Shown: positions 1 to 11,919, numbered from the stretch's first letter. The stretch is 52,801 bases of DNA from Aplysia californica (GCF_000002075.1 NW_004797835.1:277946-330746); one strand, 5' to 3'. Made by a program: numbers and translations. Notes: generated from the sequence alone by a model not told the origin.

Positions 1-46
<46 letters not shown>
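1..46. repeat. (CT)n microsatellite
   Basis: A pure CT dinucleotide run opens the window. A similar run sits inside the related LINE 3' region near 33.0 kb, so the run is probably part of that repeat family rather than independent. Confidence 0.95.
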
Positions 47-49
<3 letters not shown>

Positions 50-530
50 GTCAGTGATGTGACAGCACACAGGAACTCATCACTTGCTTAAAAAGTGTTT
101 AACGTGTGTCACTGAAATGTCCCAGCAGACATTTTAGAAACAAATTCTCGTCCTCCTCCTTGCAGGCTTGACAGGATGGATCTGGGTAGTGCGCTTGCAC
201 AATTTGTGGAGATATGATTTCAGAATGGGCGATTTTCCTCCAGTTCTCATGGAACATTACCTTGCCTCCCAATTTGTCATCCCTGACACTTCGTAAGTTT
301 CACACAAAATACGGAAAGAAGACTAAAGTGTCCCCAAGGCCTTCTTTGATGTCATGGGTAGAGATGTTCCGTCAGTTTGAATCTATAGAGAATCAGAACT
401 AAAGAATCCCAGACAAAAAGACGACTTCAGTTTGAACATGCACCATTCACACTCCTTTAAATGCCAACAGGGTGCAGAATTTAGTAGTCGAGTCCCATGA
501 GACGTCTTTCCGTAGACGATGTCTGCAGCT
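47..530 (-). mobile_element. Degenerate 3' fragment of RNase H-type LINE
   Basis: Blocks here match the LINE fragment at 32.77-33.3 kb. The stretch with GGAACTCATCACTTGC and CCTTGCAGGCTTGACAGGATGG-like sequence (about 60-215) matches 33.13-33.31 kb. The stretch from about 258 to 508 (GGCCTTCTTTGATGTCA, GGGTGCAGAATTTAGTAG) matches 32.78-33.0 kb. The order of the two blocks is reversed relative to the other copy. This suggests two truncated copies in tandem or a rearrangement. No open coding sequence survives. Confidence 0.6.
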
Positions 531-1321
531 AGGACTTTCCAACACCTCAACAGTCAAAATTCTAAAGGCAGATCTTCACCTATTACAGTACAATTTTCAT
601 GTTCGCGAGGCTGACATGGATCAGAGCATGGCAATGTGTTCGTGCTTTCTCGATCGTCTTGAAAAGCATGAACATTTCCTCGATGACATTTGGTTCAGTG
701 GCAAAGCCCATCTTCACCTTTCAGGATGTAAACTTCACAAATACTGTCTATTACTTTAGGCACCCCACCCATCCACTGTTAAACCTAGAAGACACTTTGT
801 AATGAAAAGTATACAGTGTGTGTGTGGTTTTAGGTATTCATGGTTTGGCTGACCCTTGTGTTTGCCACCACTGAACATTACGAACGACATGTTTTGAGTC
901 CATAGGACCACAAGCTCTTAGAACTGTAAAATAGAATTGTTACTTTTTTAAACTCTGTAAGAGAAATGAAGTACCTTTTAAGTGATAAAGGGATGGAAAA
1001 TCAAATGTTAATAACAAAAAGAAGAAAAAAAAGCAAATCAATTGGTTCTTGGGTATAATCCACTTATATCGACATCTGATTATCAACATTTTGACATATC
1101 GCTTAACTTTCTTTCCAACGAAATTTTTCTTCCAATATCTTCACTAAACAGTTTCTTTTATATCTTAAGCAACCAGCTTAAAAAAGTAGCATTGTCTTTG
1201 GCTTTATATTTTTATATATATGGACATCAAATCAACTTCCCAAAGCATGTCAATATAAGCAGATTATACTGTATGTCACATATATTATTAATATATTGAA
1301 AACATTGTTCTACTTTCACAG
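531..1321. other. Intron sequence, nothing recognised
   Basis: AT-rich sequence with no coding signal or known repeat that I can see. It ends in a pyrimidine-rich acceptor (TTCTACTTTCACAG) directly before the first visible exon. Confidence 0.6.
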
Positions 1322-1622
1322 ACTGGTTTCTCTCTCGCCATTTTGATGTTGACTGTGACCATCACCATAACGTCTCTGGTGGTGTGGCAGAGGGCAGAAC
1401 GAAGCCACTTACATTGCAGTGCAGACTATGCCGGTCTTCATGAGGAGCAAAACATTTCTGGGAGCAGTGAGCGCCTGGCAGCCTCAGAGTGTGACCAAGG
1501 GGCTGGTGTTGATGAATCTCATCGTGAATTCAAGGATCTGACAAATGTGACAAGCCGTTCAGATGCTGCCAGGTCAGCAAAAAACTACCAGACCTACAAT
1601 AAGCGACCGTCTTTGAAGAAAG
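1322..1622 (+). CDS. GPR155: GPR155/LYCHOS exon 1 of 6 in window: transmembrane segment plus effector loop
   Basis: First visible coding exon of a GPR155 (LYCHOS) orthologue; upstream exons lie outside the window. In vertebrates this is a lysosomal membrane protein that senses cholesterol and promotes mTORC1 signalling by interfering with GATOR1. The exon opens in frame at TGFSLAILM and encodes one hydrophobic segment of about 22 residues ending near VVW. About 75 hydrophilic residues rich in S, E and N follow, corresponding in position to the cytosolic LYCHOS effector loop between the penultimate membrane helices. Acceptor TTTCACAG; donor AAAG/GTAGGT. It ends one base into a codon, matching the next exon exactly. 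Family assignment rests on the downstream exons; this exon alone is weakly conserved. Confidence 0.85.
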
Positions 1623-1667
1623 GTAGGTTTTTACATGTGACATGTTTGTTATCCTACTCTTGCAAAA

Positions 1668-1854
1668 TGTGGTTGGCGGGTGCTCTGGTGTGGTTTGCTT
1701 CTTCTTTCCTATCAAACATCTATCGTCCTTATCTCCCCTTCTTCTTTTTTATGTTTGTTACTCTCTTGTAACACCTCTTATCTTCTTATCTTCTGGCGCT
1801 CATATGACCATATGCAGTTGCGAGCGCTGAAAAACCTCTACTAAAACAAAACAA
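1668..1854 (+). mobile_element. Short SINE (type C), copy 1, with 12-bp target duplication
   Basis: Begins GGTTGGCGGGTGCTCTGG and ends in the shared tail (GGCGCTCATATGACC..., then CTCTACTAAAACAAAAC). Both sides carry ACTCTTGCAAAA (1656-1667 and 1855-1866), a perfect 12-bp target-site duplication that fixes the ends. Related copies lie near 21.2 kb and 52.54 kb. It sits just inside the intron after the first visible exon. Confidence 0.85.
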
Positions 1855-2079
1855 ACTCTTGCAAAAGTTTTTGCTTTTTAGAAGCACATTATTTTTGCTT
1901 CTTAGAAACATAATACTATCAAATGTGTCCAAGACGGAATCACATGGGACCCTGAAAAAAAACTTTTAAAATCCTGTCCTAGACATTTTCCTTCTTAGAA
2001 AACAGAATTGGGGGTGGGGTCTTTAAGGCCAGCCCTCATAACTGGTGGGATCGAGTATCTATTATGTTCTCTCAGTATC

Positions 2080-2335
2080 GGTTATTCATGCTGTTCTGTT
2101 CTGTAAGAATTTATGACTGTGTGAATTCATCAATGTGTGGTGTGCGAGGGTGTCTGGGTAAGCTTTGTGGGATTGTCTTTACTCAAGGATGTACTGGAGA
2201 GAGAGAGAGAGGATTACTTTAGGAGCTGTGCGCTGCATATGTTCTTTATATTATTGTACTGCGCATTGAGCACTTCTTTGTGGAAATGTGCTATATAAAT
2301 GCAATTTATTATTATTATCATTGTTATTATCAAGA
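2080..2335 (+). mobile_element. SINE/LINE 3' end with CTATATAAATGC tail
   Basis: The end reads GCGCATTGAGCAC...GTGCTATATAAATGCA followed by an ATT-rich tail. This arrangement is widespread at the 3' ends of animal SINEs and their partner LINEs. The 5' limit is a guess. A reverse-strand trace of the same tail lies at about 45.38-45.42 kb. Confidence 0.5.
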
Positions 2336-3457
2336 GTCATCTATCCAGTAGACAAGCAGTAGTTAACACTTCCCATCTCACAAGGGCTGTCTTAGCTTTT
2401 CTGATAATTGCATGTGTCAGTCTTATTTATCCATTGCCATCAGTGTTTGTATCTTATAGGACCACCATTTGACCAATGAAAAACAGAAACAATTTAATGT
2501 CTCCCTTGTTTCCACCCTTACCCTAACCTATCGATGGAATAAACACAATCAACTCGTGCCATCCTCTCTGTCTTTGTAACAACTTGAGGAACTATTTTAT
2601 CAGCTTGTTGTACAGTCAGGGCTGCAGGCATTGGTCAACTTTATGTCACATCTCTGACTACCCAGAAAGTTTATGTGACGGAGCACTACTAAATCTTTTT
2701 CACAAGCAGTGGTGAGATTTCACACCCACCCCACCCTGACCATCTGTTCCACTAGGGGCTCACATGGATGGGGTAAAAGCTACTCCCAAGCTGCATCCCT
2801 TCCCTCATTCCTGGCCTTGCAACATGGTGTAATGGTTAAAACCAATGGAACCAACTGGGAGTTTTTTTTATCATATCAGTTCAGAAGGGGCAAAGCATTT
2901 TCTGTCTTGGACTGTTATTGATTGTGAGGCTGGTTCAAACATTACAAAACTTTAAAACTTCCAAAATTTTCAACACATCTTTGCTTAAAATTATTTGGAT
3001 CTTATTTTGAACATTCCCAAAAAGTATTTGAATTTACTCCCTGTAGCAGAAACGATTCAGCTTTGATCTTTAAAAAATCAGTGCTGTTCTATGACACACA
3101 CACCCCCCCCCTCTACAACTTAAGTGGAGAGGCGGGTCAAATTTCAATCTTGCTCACTTCTAGCTATTTTGAAATGAAACTTCCCAGTATCACTAAAAAT
3201 GACTTGAAAAAGAAATACAGGGAATTTTTGGGTGGAAGACATCACTGTTGCTATGGAAACGGCGGGCATTTTGAATTATAAACAAACAGTGTACTGATAG
3301 TTTTTCTGAAAAAGTTTTCAACCAGTTATGCTAAGAACTGTTCAAAACACTAATTTAGGCATATATCTAGGGAACTTGCCCTTTAAAATGACTAAATTTG
3401 GAATAAAACTATTTCTTTCAGATTTTCAAAGTTTTTGTGTACAGCCGTTATCAATTG
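2336..3457. other. Intron sequence with only weak repeat traces
   Basis: No gene is visible. Around 2820-2850 the string CATGGTGTAATGGTTAAA resembles a tRNA A box and may be a decayed SINE head. A short C run lies near 3105. The rest is AT-rich and unassigned. Confidence 0.5.
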
Positions 3458-3638
3458 AATATGGCCGGTGCTAGTCGCCCGATCTAGGGTGGCTAGCGTT
3501 CTGCTGCTCGACAGAATTCGGTTGATTAACCTGATGCTACTGGCCCGTGGGGATTTCTGCGACCTCATGTGGCTAGCATTTCTCTGCACACCCGGAGCCG
3601 GTCACCTAGATCTAGTAATAGGTAGTGTAAACATGGCC

Positions 3639-4149
3639 CGGGGCTCTCGTGGCCTAGAGGTTAAGGTGTTGGCCTCTCATTCAAAGGTCCCGGGTTCGAA
3701 TCCGGGTAGCGACCGAAAAATTTTCTTCTCTAAAATTGTGTCCTTTCACCTCCTTTCTTGCTCTTTAGCAATGTTCTGTTGTCTGCTTTCGTTTCCACTT
3801 TCTGCCCTCACCTCCTTTGCCCCCTCCTCTGGGCTCCTGACTCTTTCTGTAGCCTTTCTACTGCTACTCCTTGGCTCCTCCTAACTGCTGTCTTTCTGCC
3901 ACACCCCTGATCTTCTGGTAGGAAAGATCTACACCTAGCCTAGCCTTCTCGGACAAGGGCGAAAAATCTCGGAGGGCCTGTGTGCAAGTTGCGCACGTTA
4001 AAGATCCCTTGGTGGTCTAAAATTGATTAGAGTAGGCTTCGGCCGCCACCCGGGCAAAATTTCCTACCAAATGAAAATATTAGGTGGGTCCCGCGTGCTC
4101 ATATGACCTTATGCAGTTGCGAGCACCGTAAAAACACTTACCAAAACAA
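3639..4149 (+). mobile_element. Full-length tRNA-headed SINE (type A)
   Basis: The head has RNA polymerase III box-like sequences: A box near TGGCCTAGAGG and B box GGTTCGAATCC. A core follows with CTCGGAGGGCCTGTGTGC and CGCACGTTAAAGATCC, a sequence found in molluscan SINEs. The 3' tail is GTGCTCATATGACC...GAGCACCG then ACTTACCAAAACAAA. The 10-bp target duplication AAACATGGCC (3629-3638 and 4150-4159) fixes both ends. The second family R copy keeps an empty site at about 44447-44460. Length 511 bp. Confidence 0.9.
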
Positions 4150-4756
4150 AAACATGGCCTCGCGGCCTTCCGAGCGATAGGAAGCTATTGAGAGCTCCCA
4201 GCACACCTCTGTGATTGGCCCAAAATAGATCATAGATCTTCTATTATGTTTTTCCGCCATCTATTTTTGTCGTCTACCGAGGTTTCCCTCGCGAGTTGAC
4301 TAGATCCCCTAGATCCATCACCCTTTATTATTTAATTATTATCATTCATCGGAATGCCGGTGACAAAGTTACTAACAGTAGAAATGCAGCATCCTTATGT
4401 TTTCAAAGATTGTCTAACTACTACCAAGATGTTTCAATTGCCCTATCTCGCATCCAAAGGAGACTTGGGCGCTAAATCTACCTCGTTTTAGCACGTGACG
4501 GCCCATGATACGAGTGTAAATTAACGTTCCAGCGATGAGTTGATAGCGAGAAATGTTATCTGCGGGCAGAGAGAGGGGGGGGGGGAGAAAGAAAGAAAAA
4601 GAGAGTGAGAGGGAGAGAGAAAGAGGAAGGGGGGGGGGGTTGTTATTAGCATTACTGATTCCTGTCGTTTTCTCTCCGCATCAGTTCACAAGCTGACCCA
4701 GTGCAATACGTTCATTATTGTACACATTATGGCCAGTCCCATCTTCCTACATGTAG

Positions 4757-4961
4757 TATAATAATGTCAATTTGGTCAGATCATTGCAGTCAGAGTCAAA
4801 CTTTCATGTAAGAAATGTAACCAGTAACAATCTGACAAGACTATTAGATCTATATGAGAAAGGCTCATATAGAATAGTCTTGTTAGATTGTTACTGGTTA
4901 CATTTCTTACATGAAAGTTTGACTCTGACTGCAATGATCTGACCAAATTGACATTATTATA
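4757..4961. repeat. Near-perfect inverted repeat (hairpin), arms about 100 bp
   Basis: Left arm 4757-4858 and right arm 4864-4961 are reverse complements apart from a 4-5-base gap and a few mismatches, separated by about 5 bases. The related element at 45.06-45.15 kb has only one arm, so the second arm was added in this copy. Confidence 0.93.
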
Positions 4962-5296
4962 CATTGCATTACATTACATTATATTAAAAGTTTGTCTTTC
5001 TCAGGTACTGTCCTCTTTGAAGATGTATTCAGGGAGAAAGAGAATGGAAATCCAATCATATTTGGTGACTGAATCTTGCGTAACTGATCACGCGATTTAA
5101 CGGATCACGCGATTTAACGGAGCGTGCGCAGAAATTCCCACAGGCTAGAAACAGAACATGCATCTAAATCCCCACGGGCCAGAAGCCGCAGGCTAATCGA
5201 CCTAATTCATGCACAGATATCACAATGGGTCAGTAACGCCAGGCTGATCGACCAAATTAGTTCGAGTAGCAAAACGCTAACCACCCCAGATGGGCG

Positions 5297-6419
<1,123 letters not shown>

Positions 6420-6422
<3 letters not shown>

Positions 6423-7376
6423 ATAATATAAAGTTGACTTCCGGGTCAAGCATTTCCACCGAAAATCGGAAGTTTTGATTCAGTGTTGAAACACGATTTC
6501 GAAGTTTATGCGACATTGTTTTATCGCGAAGCCCAAATTATAGCCCAGACACCAGTCTTAGTACTTTTACACAACAAAGTGTATCATTATTTTGCTCACT
6601 AAAGAAATGTAGGACTCTTATTTATAAAATTGATACTACTGGACTCAAATTGCCAGTGCACTGTAATTGAGAAATTAATATTTTTGAGTGCTAGATCTAG
6701 GCCTAGATTCTAGATCTAGATATAGACTATATAGATCTAGATCTAGATCTCTAGATCTAAATAGTCAAAATATTTTTTTCTTCCCAAAATCACTACTTTT
6801 TGGTGAATTTACTCAAAAAGTACCACCCAAGACATGCATAGGTTTATTCCAAATGCAATTCTAAATAAATCCATATAGATCTAAGATACGAGTGCTTTTT
6901 TCTGTTTGGGATCCTTTTTAAAAAATTTAATTTTTTTTTTTCAATATCGGAGGTTATGACCCAAATGTACAAATATTATGGAACGTATGTAAATAACTGC
7001 TCATTTTCAATATTTTCGTGTTCGATATACAGTTGTTATGGTTGTTTTGATGTATAATTTGACTAGATCTAGGTGCAAACATATTTTTTTAGTTTCATCT
7101 GAGATTATAAATTTTTTGTTTTCAAATTTTATCCGCAGCCAATCACAATTGTGTTGCATAATCGCCTCTTACAGGAACCAAAGTTGAAAAATACTCAAAT
7201 AAACAATACAGATGTATTCTACAAATCATACTGAAAATGTTGGTATATAATATGTTGATATTTATTTGAATTTATGGCCCCCAAGACCTGTCAACTGCTC
7301 ACTAGTCATCATCTCATTTCGCCGTCCCGAAAAAAATTCGTCCACAAGCCGAAAATAATACGTAGCGAATGAGTTG
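6420..7376. mobile_element. TTAA-type element family Y, copy 1, lacking its left end
   Basis: Aligns with 17.57-18.54 kb from GGTCATAATATAAAG to the right terminus CGTAGCGAATGAG. The left terminal segment present in copy 2 (17427 to about 17567) is absent and replaced by family X sequence. No coding capacity seen. The terminal TTAA is degraded here to TTGA. Confidence 0.75.
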
Positions 7377-7691
7377 AACTAGCATGTGCCCTGTGTTCAC
7401 AACTCAAGTACAATATGTTTTCAAAGTTGTTTACAACACACATTGTTGAATTGACTACTCAAATATTATATATAGAGTTATCATTTAAAATGTATAAGAT
7501 AAATTCATAAATGTCGCATGAAAAATGCCGACATATTTAACGGTGTTCCCTTACTTTTTTCGAAGAGTATATTTTGCTTCAACTTCAAGTAATCACGGTG
7601 CAGAAATTGATGGGAAATATTTGTTGTGAACAAGATGATTTTTATAGCGAGTTAAAGTTTGGAATTTTAAAATGAAATGAATGGAAAGTTT
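7377..7691. other. Intron sequence, nothing recognised
   Basis: AT-rich; no gene or repeat match seen within the window. Confidence 0.5.
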
Positions 7692-8134
7692 TATATGTGT
7701 TTGGACGCAGTGGAATCAGGCGCTCATCAATTCTTGGGCATATCGAGTTTTTGGTATTATCTTAAAAGTAGATTATTTGCCTTGCTTTTAATGAAAAAAA
7801 TATCCATTTATTTTGAACAGAAGTCGAGATATTTGCGATTGAAGGAGGTGGGGTCGCCTGGTTTCAGAAGTAAAATTAGCTAAAAAATGGCCGCCAAAAT
7901 TTGGTGACTTCCATAACTTAGAGTCCTTGGAAACTGCAAATTAAAATTTGTTGTGCCTTTAATCAGCATTTTCCATAAAATCCACACATAAAACTGTTTT
8001 TGAATGGCCATACAAGGTGTTGAGCCAAAAAGCAAAAAATCGAATATATGTCCAAACAGGCCAAAAAATGCCAATTTCTGTGATTTCATTATTTTGACGA
8101 GGGCCTGATTTCACCACGATGCCTCACATATATG
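7692..8134 (+). mobile_element. MITE family M, copy 1
   Basis: Ends are inverted repeats: left GTGGAATCAGGCGCTCATCAA-like; right TTGACGAGGGCCTGATTTCACC-like next to CCTCACATATA. The interior contains GAAGGAGGTGGGGTCGCCTGG and AAAATGGCCGCCAAA. Three other copies lie at 16849-17272, 42546-43001 (reverse) and 44095-44307 (partial). No transposase. The ends lie in TATA-rich sequence, so the exact target duplication is unclear. Confidence 0.85.
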
Positions 8135-8834
8135 CACCGACCGTAATAACTCTTGGTTCAGACAATTTTTAAAAAAAGAGGAAACGAGGATTAATCTCTT
8201 GATGGAATGCGTGTGTGAATGGGTTTGAATTTTATCTAAATCTGTTTGATTTTCATAGACACTTCTTTTTCATAACACATTATTGTCTTATGGGCTGCTG
8301 CAGTGGTGTGTCTACAGGCTGGAATTAAAAATGGTTGCTTCATGGCCTGTGAGAAAATTAATATCGTCGCCGTTGTGATAAGATAGGATAAGGGACATCA
8401 GGTAAATTTTTCAGATTATCCCATTTTCATACTGTAAAAAAGTCCACTTTTGGTTGATTATTTGAATATAAATTTTTTACCAACATATGAAACTTGCTTT
8501 GTAGAATACATTTCGCAGAAATAAAAAGGAAAATATAAAATTTATAGTTTTCCAGTCTTATTACGATGGTGATGATATCACAAGACACTGAAACTGCAGG
8601 TCTGGTTTAACTGGAAAAAAAAAGGTGTTGAGATAAAGACTTTTCTTTACTGGCTCAACAAACAAGAGAAAATGACCAACTTTCAATTTCTCTTTTTATT
8701 GCCGAATATGATTTATATTTTCAAAGGTCATCCCTGTGGCTTCTATAGTTTTCCTTGTGGTGTTGCAAGCCAAGCGTCACATTCAACAGAAACGCATCTT
8801 ATTAACATGATAATATGCTGTCTCTTTTTCTCAG
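8135..8834. other. Intron sequence, nothing recognised
   Basis: No coding signal. The open frame running upstream of the next exon from 8672 is intron read-through; the exon begins only after the CTTTTTCTCAG acceptor. Confidence 0.6.
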
Positions 8835-9136
8835 CATCAAGTATTGAAGATATAATTCCTAGCCCAGGAGCACAAATGAGCAATGGCAATGACTCTGAGT
8901 CCCATCTGGAGGTGCTGGAAAATGTCTCAGAGCGAACATGTTTGCTGGGTCAGTGCAGCAGTGAACAGCGGCATGAGTGTATGGACAGGCTGCGAACCTA
9001 TACAGCTACCACACTTATCAACGGGGACTCCCCTCAGGAAGAGGAGGCGAAGACAATGCAGGAGATGAACAAAGAGGAGTACCAGACGGCTCATCACCTT
9101 GTTATGTTGTTGTTGCTGCTGTTGTCTATGTTTATT
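8835..9136 (+). CDS. GPR155: GPR155/LYCHOS exon 2 of 6 in window: rest of effector loop and start of a membrane helix
   Basis: Continues from the previous exon at a phase-1 junction (G plus CA makes Ala). It encodes about 85 mostly acidic and polar residues (IPSPGAQMSNGNDSESHLEV and on), completing a loop of about 150 residues. It then enters a hydrophobic run, HHLVMLLLLLLSMFI, which starts the next transmembrane helix and continues in the following exon. Acceptor CTTTTTCTCAG, donor ATT/GTAAGT, ending on a codon boundary. In the vertebrate protein this loop contacts GATOR1; whether that contact is kept here cannot be judged from sequence alone. Confidence 0.88.
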
Positions 9137-9380
9137 GTAAGTAATGTAGTGAAAAGGGTAAAAGTATAACTTCCCATTTTGAACTGCTTCTGTCTAGTGC
9201 ACAACATCCAGTGCCACCTGTGGATTACAACTATGTATTACAGTAGGCAGTTCAGTGAAAATTTCAAATAGCTTGGATTATATGTTTACAAAAATAGGCT
9301 TAAAAAAAGATTTACATAATCATATATATATACATAGTATCAAATTTCAGCAAATTTAAAATACTATTACACTTTTGTAA
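9137..9380. other. Intron start with repeat terminus motif
   Basis: AGGCAGTTCAGTGAAAATTTC at about 9244-9264 matches termini near 45.42 kb and 52.0 kb. No mate end was found close by. Confidence 0.4.
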
Positions 9381-10636
9381 CTCCCAGCAGTTCATGTATA
9401 AATAAATACGACAGAAATAGATGTGTATTTTTTGCTCGTAAAATATATTTACTTTAACAAAATAAATATCAAATCAAAATGGCTAAACTGACTAAAAAAC
9501 TTATGGTTTCATAATAAAATTGTTGCTCTTAAATTACGCGACTCGACAGCGTCGATATCTGCCTTCCTTCTCCATTTTGAATTTTTCGTGTTGTTGCGGA
9601 GCTCAGGGGCACTCAAAAGTCGAAAAAGCAGTTGAAATGGAATCAAAAGACATTTATCTAAATGATAGCGACAGTGAATATTCTGATGAATAGGCCCAAG
9701 ATAAGGAGCAGTCCAGCAAGAATGAAGAAAATGAACCTCCTCCTTGTGCAAGGAGTGAGACCGGAAATAGGTAAGTTCACCAATGTAATTAATGATATTA
9801 CAACCCTTTTAAAATGTTGTTTTCGCTGTTTTTTATTGATTTTTTTATTTAAATTGATGTCTTGGTGTCTTACTCATATTTTGTCATATTTGGTGTGGAA
9901 ATATTTTTTAAAATACTTTAAATGACAGTGCGCTTGTGTTTAGTTCCTGAACTCGCACTGTGTGACTGACTGGCTGACATAAACAACTCCTTAGCAACCT
10001 GTGTTGCGTCAAATAACAATTATTTAAAAAATATTTCCACACGAAATATTACAAAATAACGAGTTAAGAGATCAATTTAAAGAAATAAACCAATATAAAA
10101 AAACAGTGAAAAAAAAATGGCTGTGATAATATTCATAACATTGGTGAACTTGTTAGATCTACATACTGACAACGTTGATAAAAAAAGTACCAATTTACAA
10201 TATCGTTCCTCGCATTAAGAGGAGGTTCATTTTCTTCATTTTTACCATATATATTACTCCTTATCGGGGGCCTATTCGTCAGAATATTCACTGTAGCTAT
10301 TATTTAGATGGATGCCAGTCCCCTGATTCCATTTTAACTGCTTTTTCGACTGTTTTCCGAGTGCCCATGAGCTCTGCAACTACGCGAAATATTAAAAGTG
10401 GCGGACCGAACGCAAATATCGACGGTGTCGAGTCGCATAATTTCAGAGGGAGAATTTTTATTATGTAATCATCAATGTTAATACTTATTTTGTTTTTTAG
10501 TCAGTTTAGTCATTTTTATTTGATAAAAATATCTTACTCAATCTTTATTTGTTAAAGTAAATATACATTTTACAGGCAAGAAAACACATTTATTTCTATC
10601 GTATATACGAAATTCTGTTGCATGAACTGCTAGAAG
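9381..10636. mobile_element. Foldback-like palindromic element with arms of about 600 bp
   Basis: The left arm (to about 9935) and the right arm (from about 10020) are imperfect reverse complements along their length. Examples are AGCAGTTCATG at both outer ends, TTTACTTTAACAAA, GTGAATATTCTGA and GTGTGGAAATATTTTTTAA. The outer ends abut TTAA (10637-10640) and GTAA (9377-9380). The left arm carries a short reading frame from ATG 9637 with SDSEYSDE followed by a stop, then more acidic residues to a GTAAGT donor at 9771. It looks like the decayed first exon of a transposase; the mirrored arm holds a diverged version. Superfamily is unproven; TTAA flanks fit piggyBac-like elements. Confidence 0.7.
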
Positions 10637-10640
10637 TTAA

Positions 10641-11141
10641 ACAATGAGAGATAACTTGTTGTGAAGTAGAGTGATTTATGGTAAAACTGCCATGTGATTT
10701 TGTAAGTAATATGGTAGCCTATATGCTTTGAACGAAAATATTTTTATATCTGATTGTTCTTTTTGATTTTTTCAGGATTTTGTGTAGTTGGAGAACTCTT
10801 CAGTTTTGTTGTATTTTAAACATCTGAAGAATCCCAACTATACAGCTGTCTTTTATCAAACGTTGTCACAACAGTCTTATGCTGCTACATCTTACAATGA
10901 CTCATATCTGTTGCACTGCATATTTTCTTTCTACGCTTAAGTGAAAATTTAGTGGTAATACTTTTTATATAATTAAAGGCTTGAGCTTATCTGGGTGAAG
11001 TCGAATGATCAAGTATTTTCTTGATAGTTACTCATTGTAAATGACTTATTTTTCTTTTTCCTCTGTTGTCCTACTTGTAGAAAGAGATTTTTAACTTTTG
11101 TTTTAAAGTGGTTTTTTATTTTTCTCTTTTGTCTGTTTTTT
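10641..11141. other. Intron sequence, nothing recognised
   Basis: AT-rich, no gene and no repeat match seen in the window. Confidence 0.5.
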
Positions 11142-11523
11142 GCCACTGACTGAAGTGGCTTTAGACCATTCCCAAAGGGGGGACATTTCTCGTTCTAATG
11201 CACAGTAGAATTGTAAATGGGCTGATCTTACAATGTCATGCTCATAACGGTGCCTGAACCACAACAGGGAACTGCTGCTTTTTCTTTCCTAATCCTTACA
11301 ATCGTCATTGTCCTCTACTTTTTTAAAATGTTTGTCACACTCTTGTGACTCGCTATTTCCGGGGTGCCTTGATAGTCGAAGCAGACTTTGTGCTGTTGAA
11401 GCTAGAGAGGTGAGCAGAGTAAGTCTGATTCCCTGTAAGGACTTCTCTGTTGACATTCACCCCTTGGCGCTCATATGACCTTATGCAGTTGGGAGTGCCG
11501 TAAAACTTCTACTAAAACAAAGA
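11142..11523 (+). mobile_element. SINE type B, copy 1
   Basis: Shares TGCCACTGACTGAAGTG, CCCAAAGGGGGGACATTTCT, GTAAATGGGCTGAT, ACAACAGGGAACTGCTGC and GACTTTGTGCTGTTGAAGC with copies at about 12977-13375 and 31527-31910. The 3' tail is GGCGCTCATATGACC...CTTCTACTAAAACAAA. The 5' end lacks the C/G-rich start of the other copies, and I could not find a target duplication. Confidence 0.85.
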
Positions 11524-11823
11524 AGATTTTTGTTATTCAGCATTCATTGCACTTTTTGCCTTGAAATTACCATGTAATATAGAGTTAAGTGTTGAAAAGA
11601 GAGCATGAACTATCTACCTTGCATAATTTAGTTTTTTCAGGTAGGCCCTATATTCTCATGTTAAGAAAAATGATTTGTAGATTTTTTGCCTTTTCTAGGA
11701 CACTTTTCACTCTTTGTAACAGATTCCCATAAATCTATGCTGTTTTGGTGTGATTTCTCTTCAAAAAACCGTGACGAAACCATTCATTATTTGTAACTCT
11801 AGTTCTCGTGTCTCTTTCTCCAG

Positions 11824-11919
11824 GGTCTCTTTTTGTGTATTTGGAGAATATTTGAGAGCCGGCCATCTGGGATTTATGTAGAGATAGAGTTCCTTGACAG
11901 TGTATTTAATTTTGGACAG
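11824..11919 (+). CDS. GPR155: GPR155/LYCHOS exon 3 of 6 in window: membrane helix and linker
   Basis: Thirty-two codons between TTTCTCCAG and CAG/GTAGGT, in phase 0 at both ends. It reads GLFLCIWRIF, finishing the helix begun in the previous exon, then PSGIYVEIEFLDSVFNFGQ. That second motif closely resembles the vertebrate GPR155 sequence with IYLELQFLDAVLNFGQ and is one of the strongest family signatures here. It leads into the last transmembrane helix. Confidence 0.93.

Larger units (their letters stand above)
3458..5296. mobile_element. Long-TIR DNA element (family R), copy 1, with nested SINE
   Basis: The left end (about 3470-3560) and the reverse complement of the right end (about 5205-5296) share GGGTGGCTAGCGTTCTGCT-like sequence followed by GGTTGATTAACCTGATGCTACTGGCCCG-like sequence, giving imperfect terminal inverted repeats of roughly 80-100 bp. 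The right end also holds a second partial copy of the motif. The interior matches 44.40-45.36 kb over nearly its whole length. No transposase is visible, so it is non-autonomous; superfamily unknown. A SINE is inserted at 3639-4149 and an inverted duplication lies at 4757-4961. Confidence 0.7.

Noticed and set aside
1623-1771. Extension of the first exon's open frame beyond 1622
   Set aside because: A consensus GTAGGT donor follows AAAG, the extension runs into a SINE, and the phase at 1622 fits the next exon exactly.
3640-3715. Possible tRNA gene
   Set aside because: A and B boxes are present, but the ends do not pair as an acceptor stem, and the sequence runs straight into a SINE core and tail bounded by a target duplication.
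8672-8834. Upstream extension of the second exon's open frame
   Set aside because: The CTTTTTCTCAG acceptor at 8834 gives the matching phase; the upstream residues are intron read-through.
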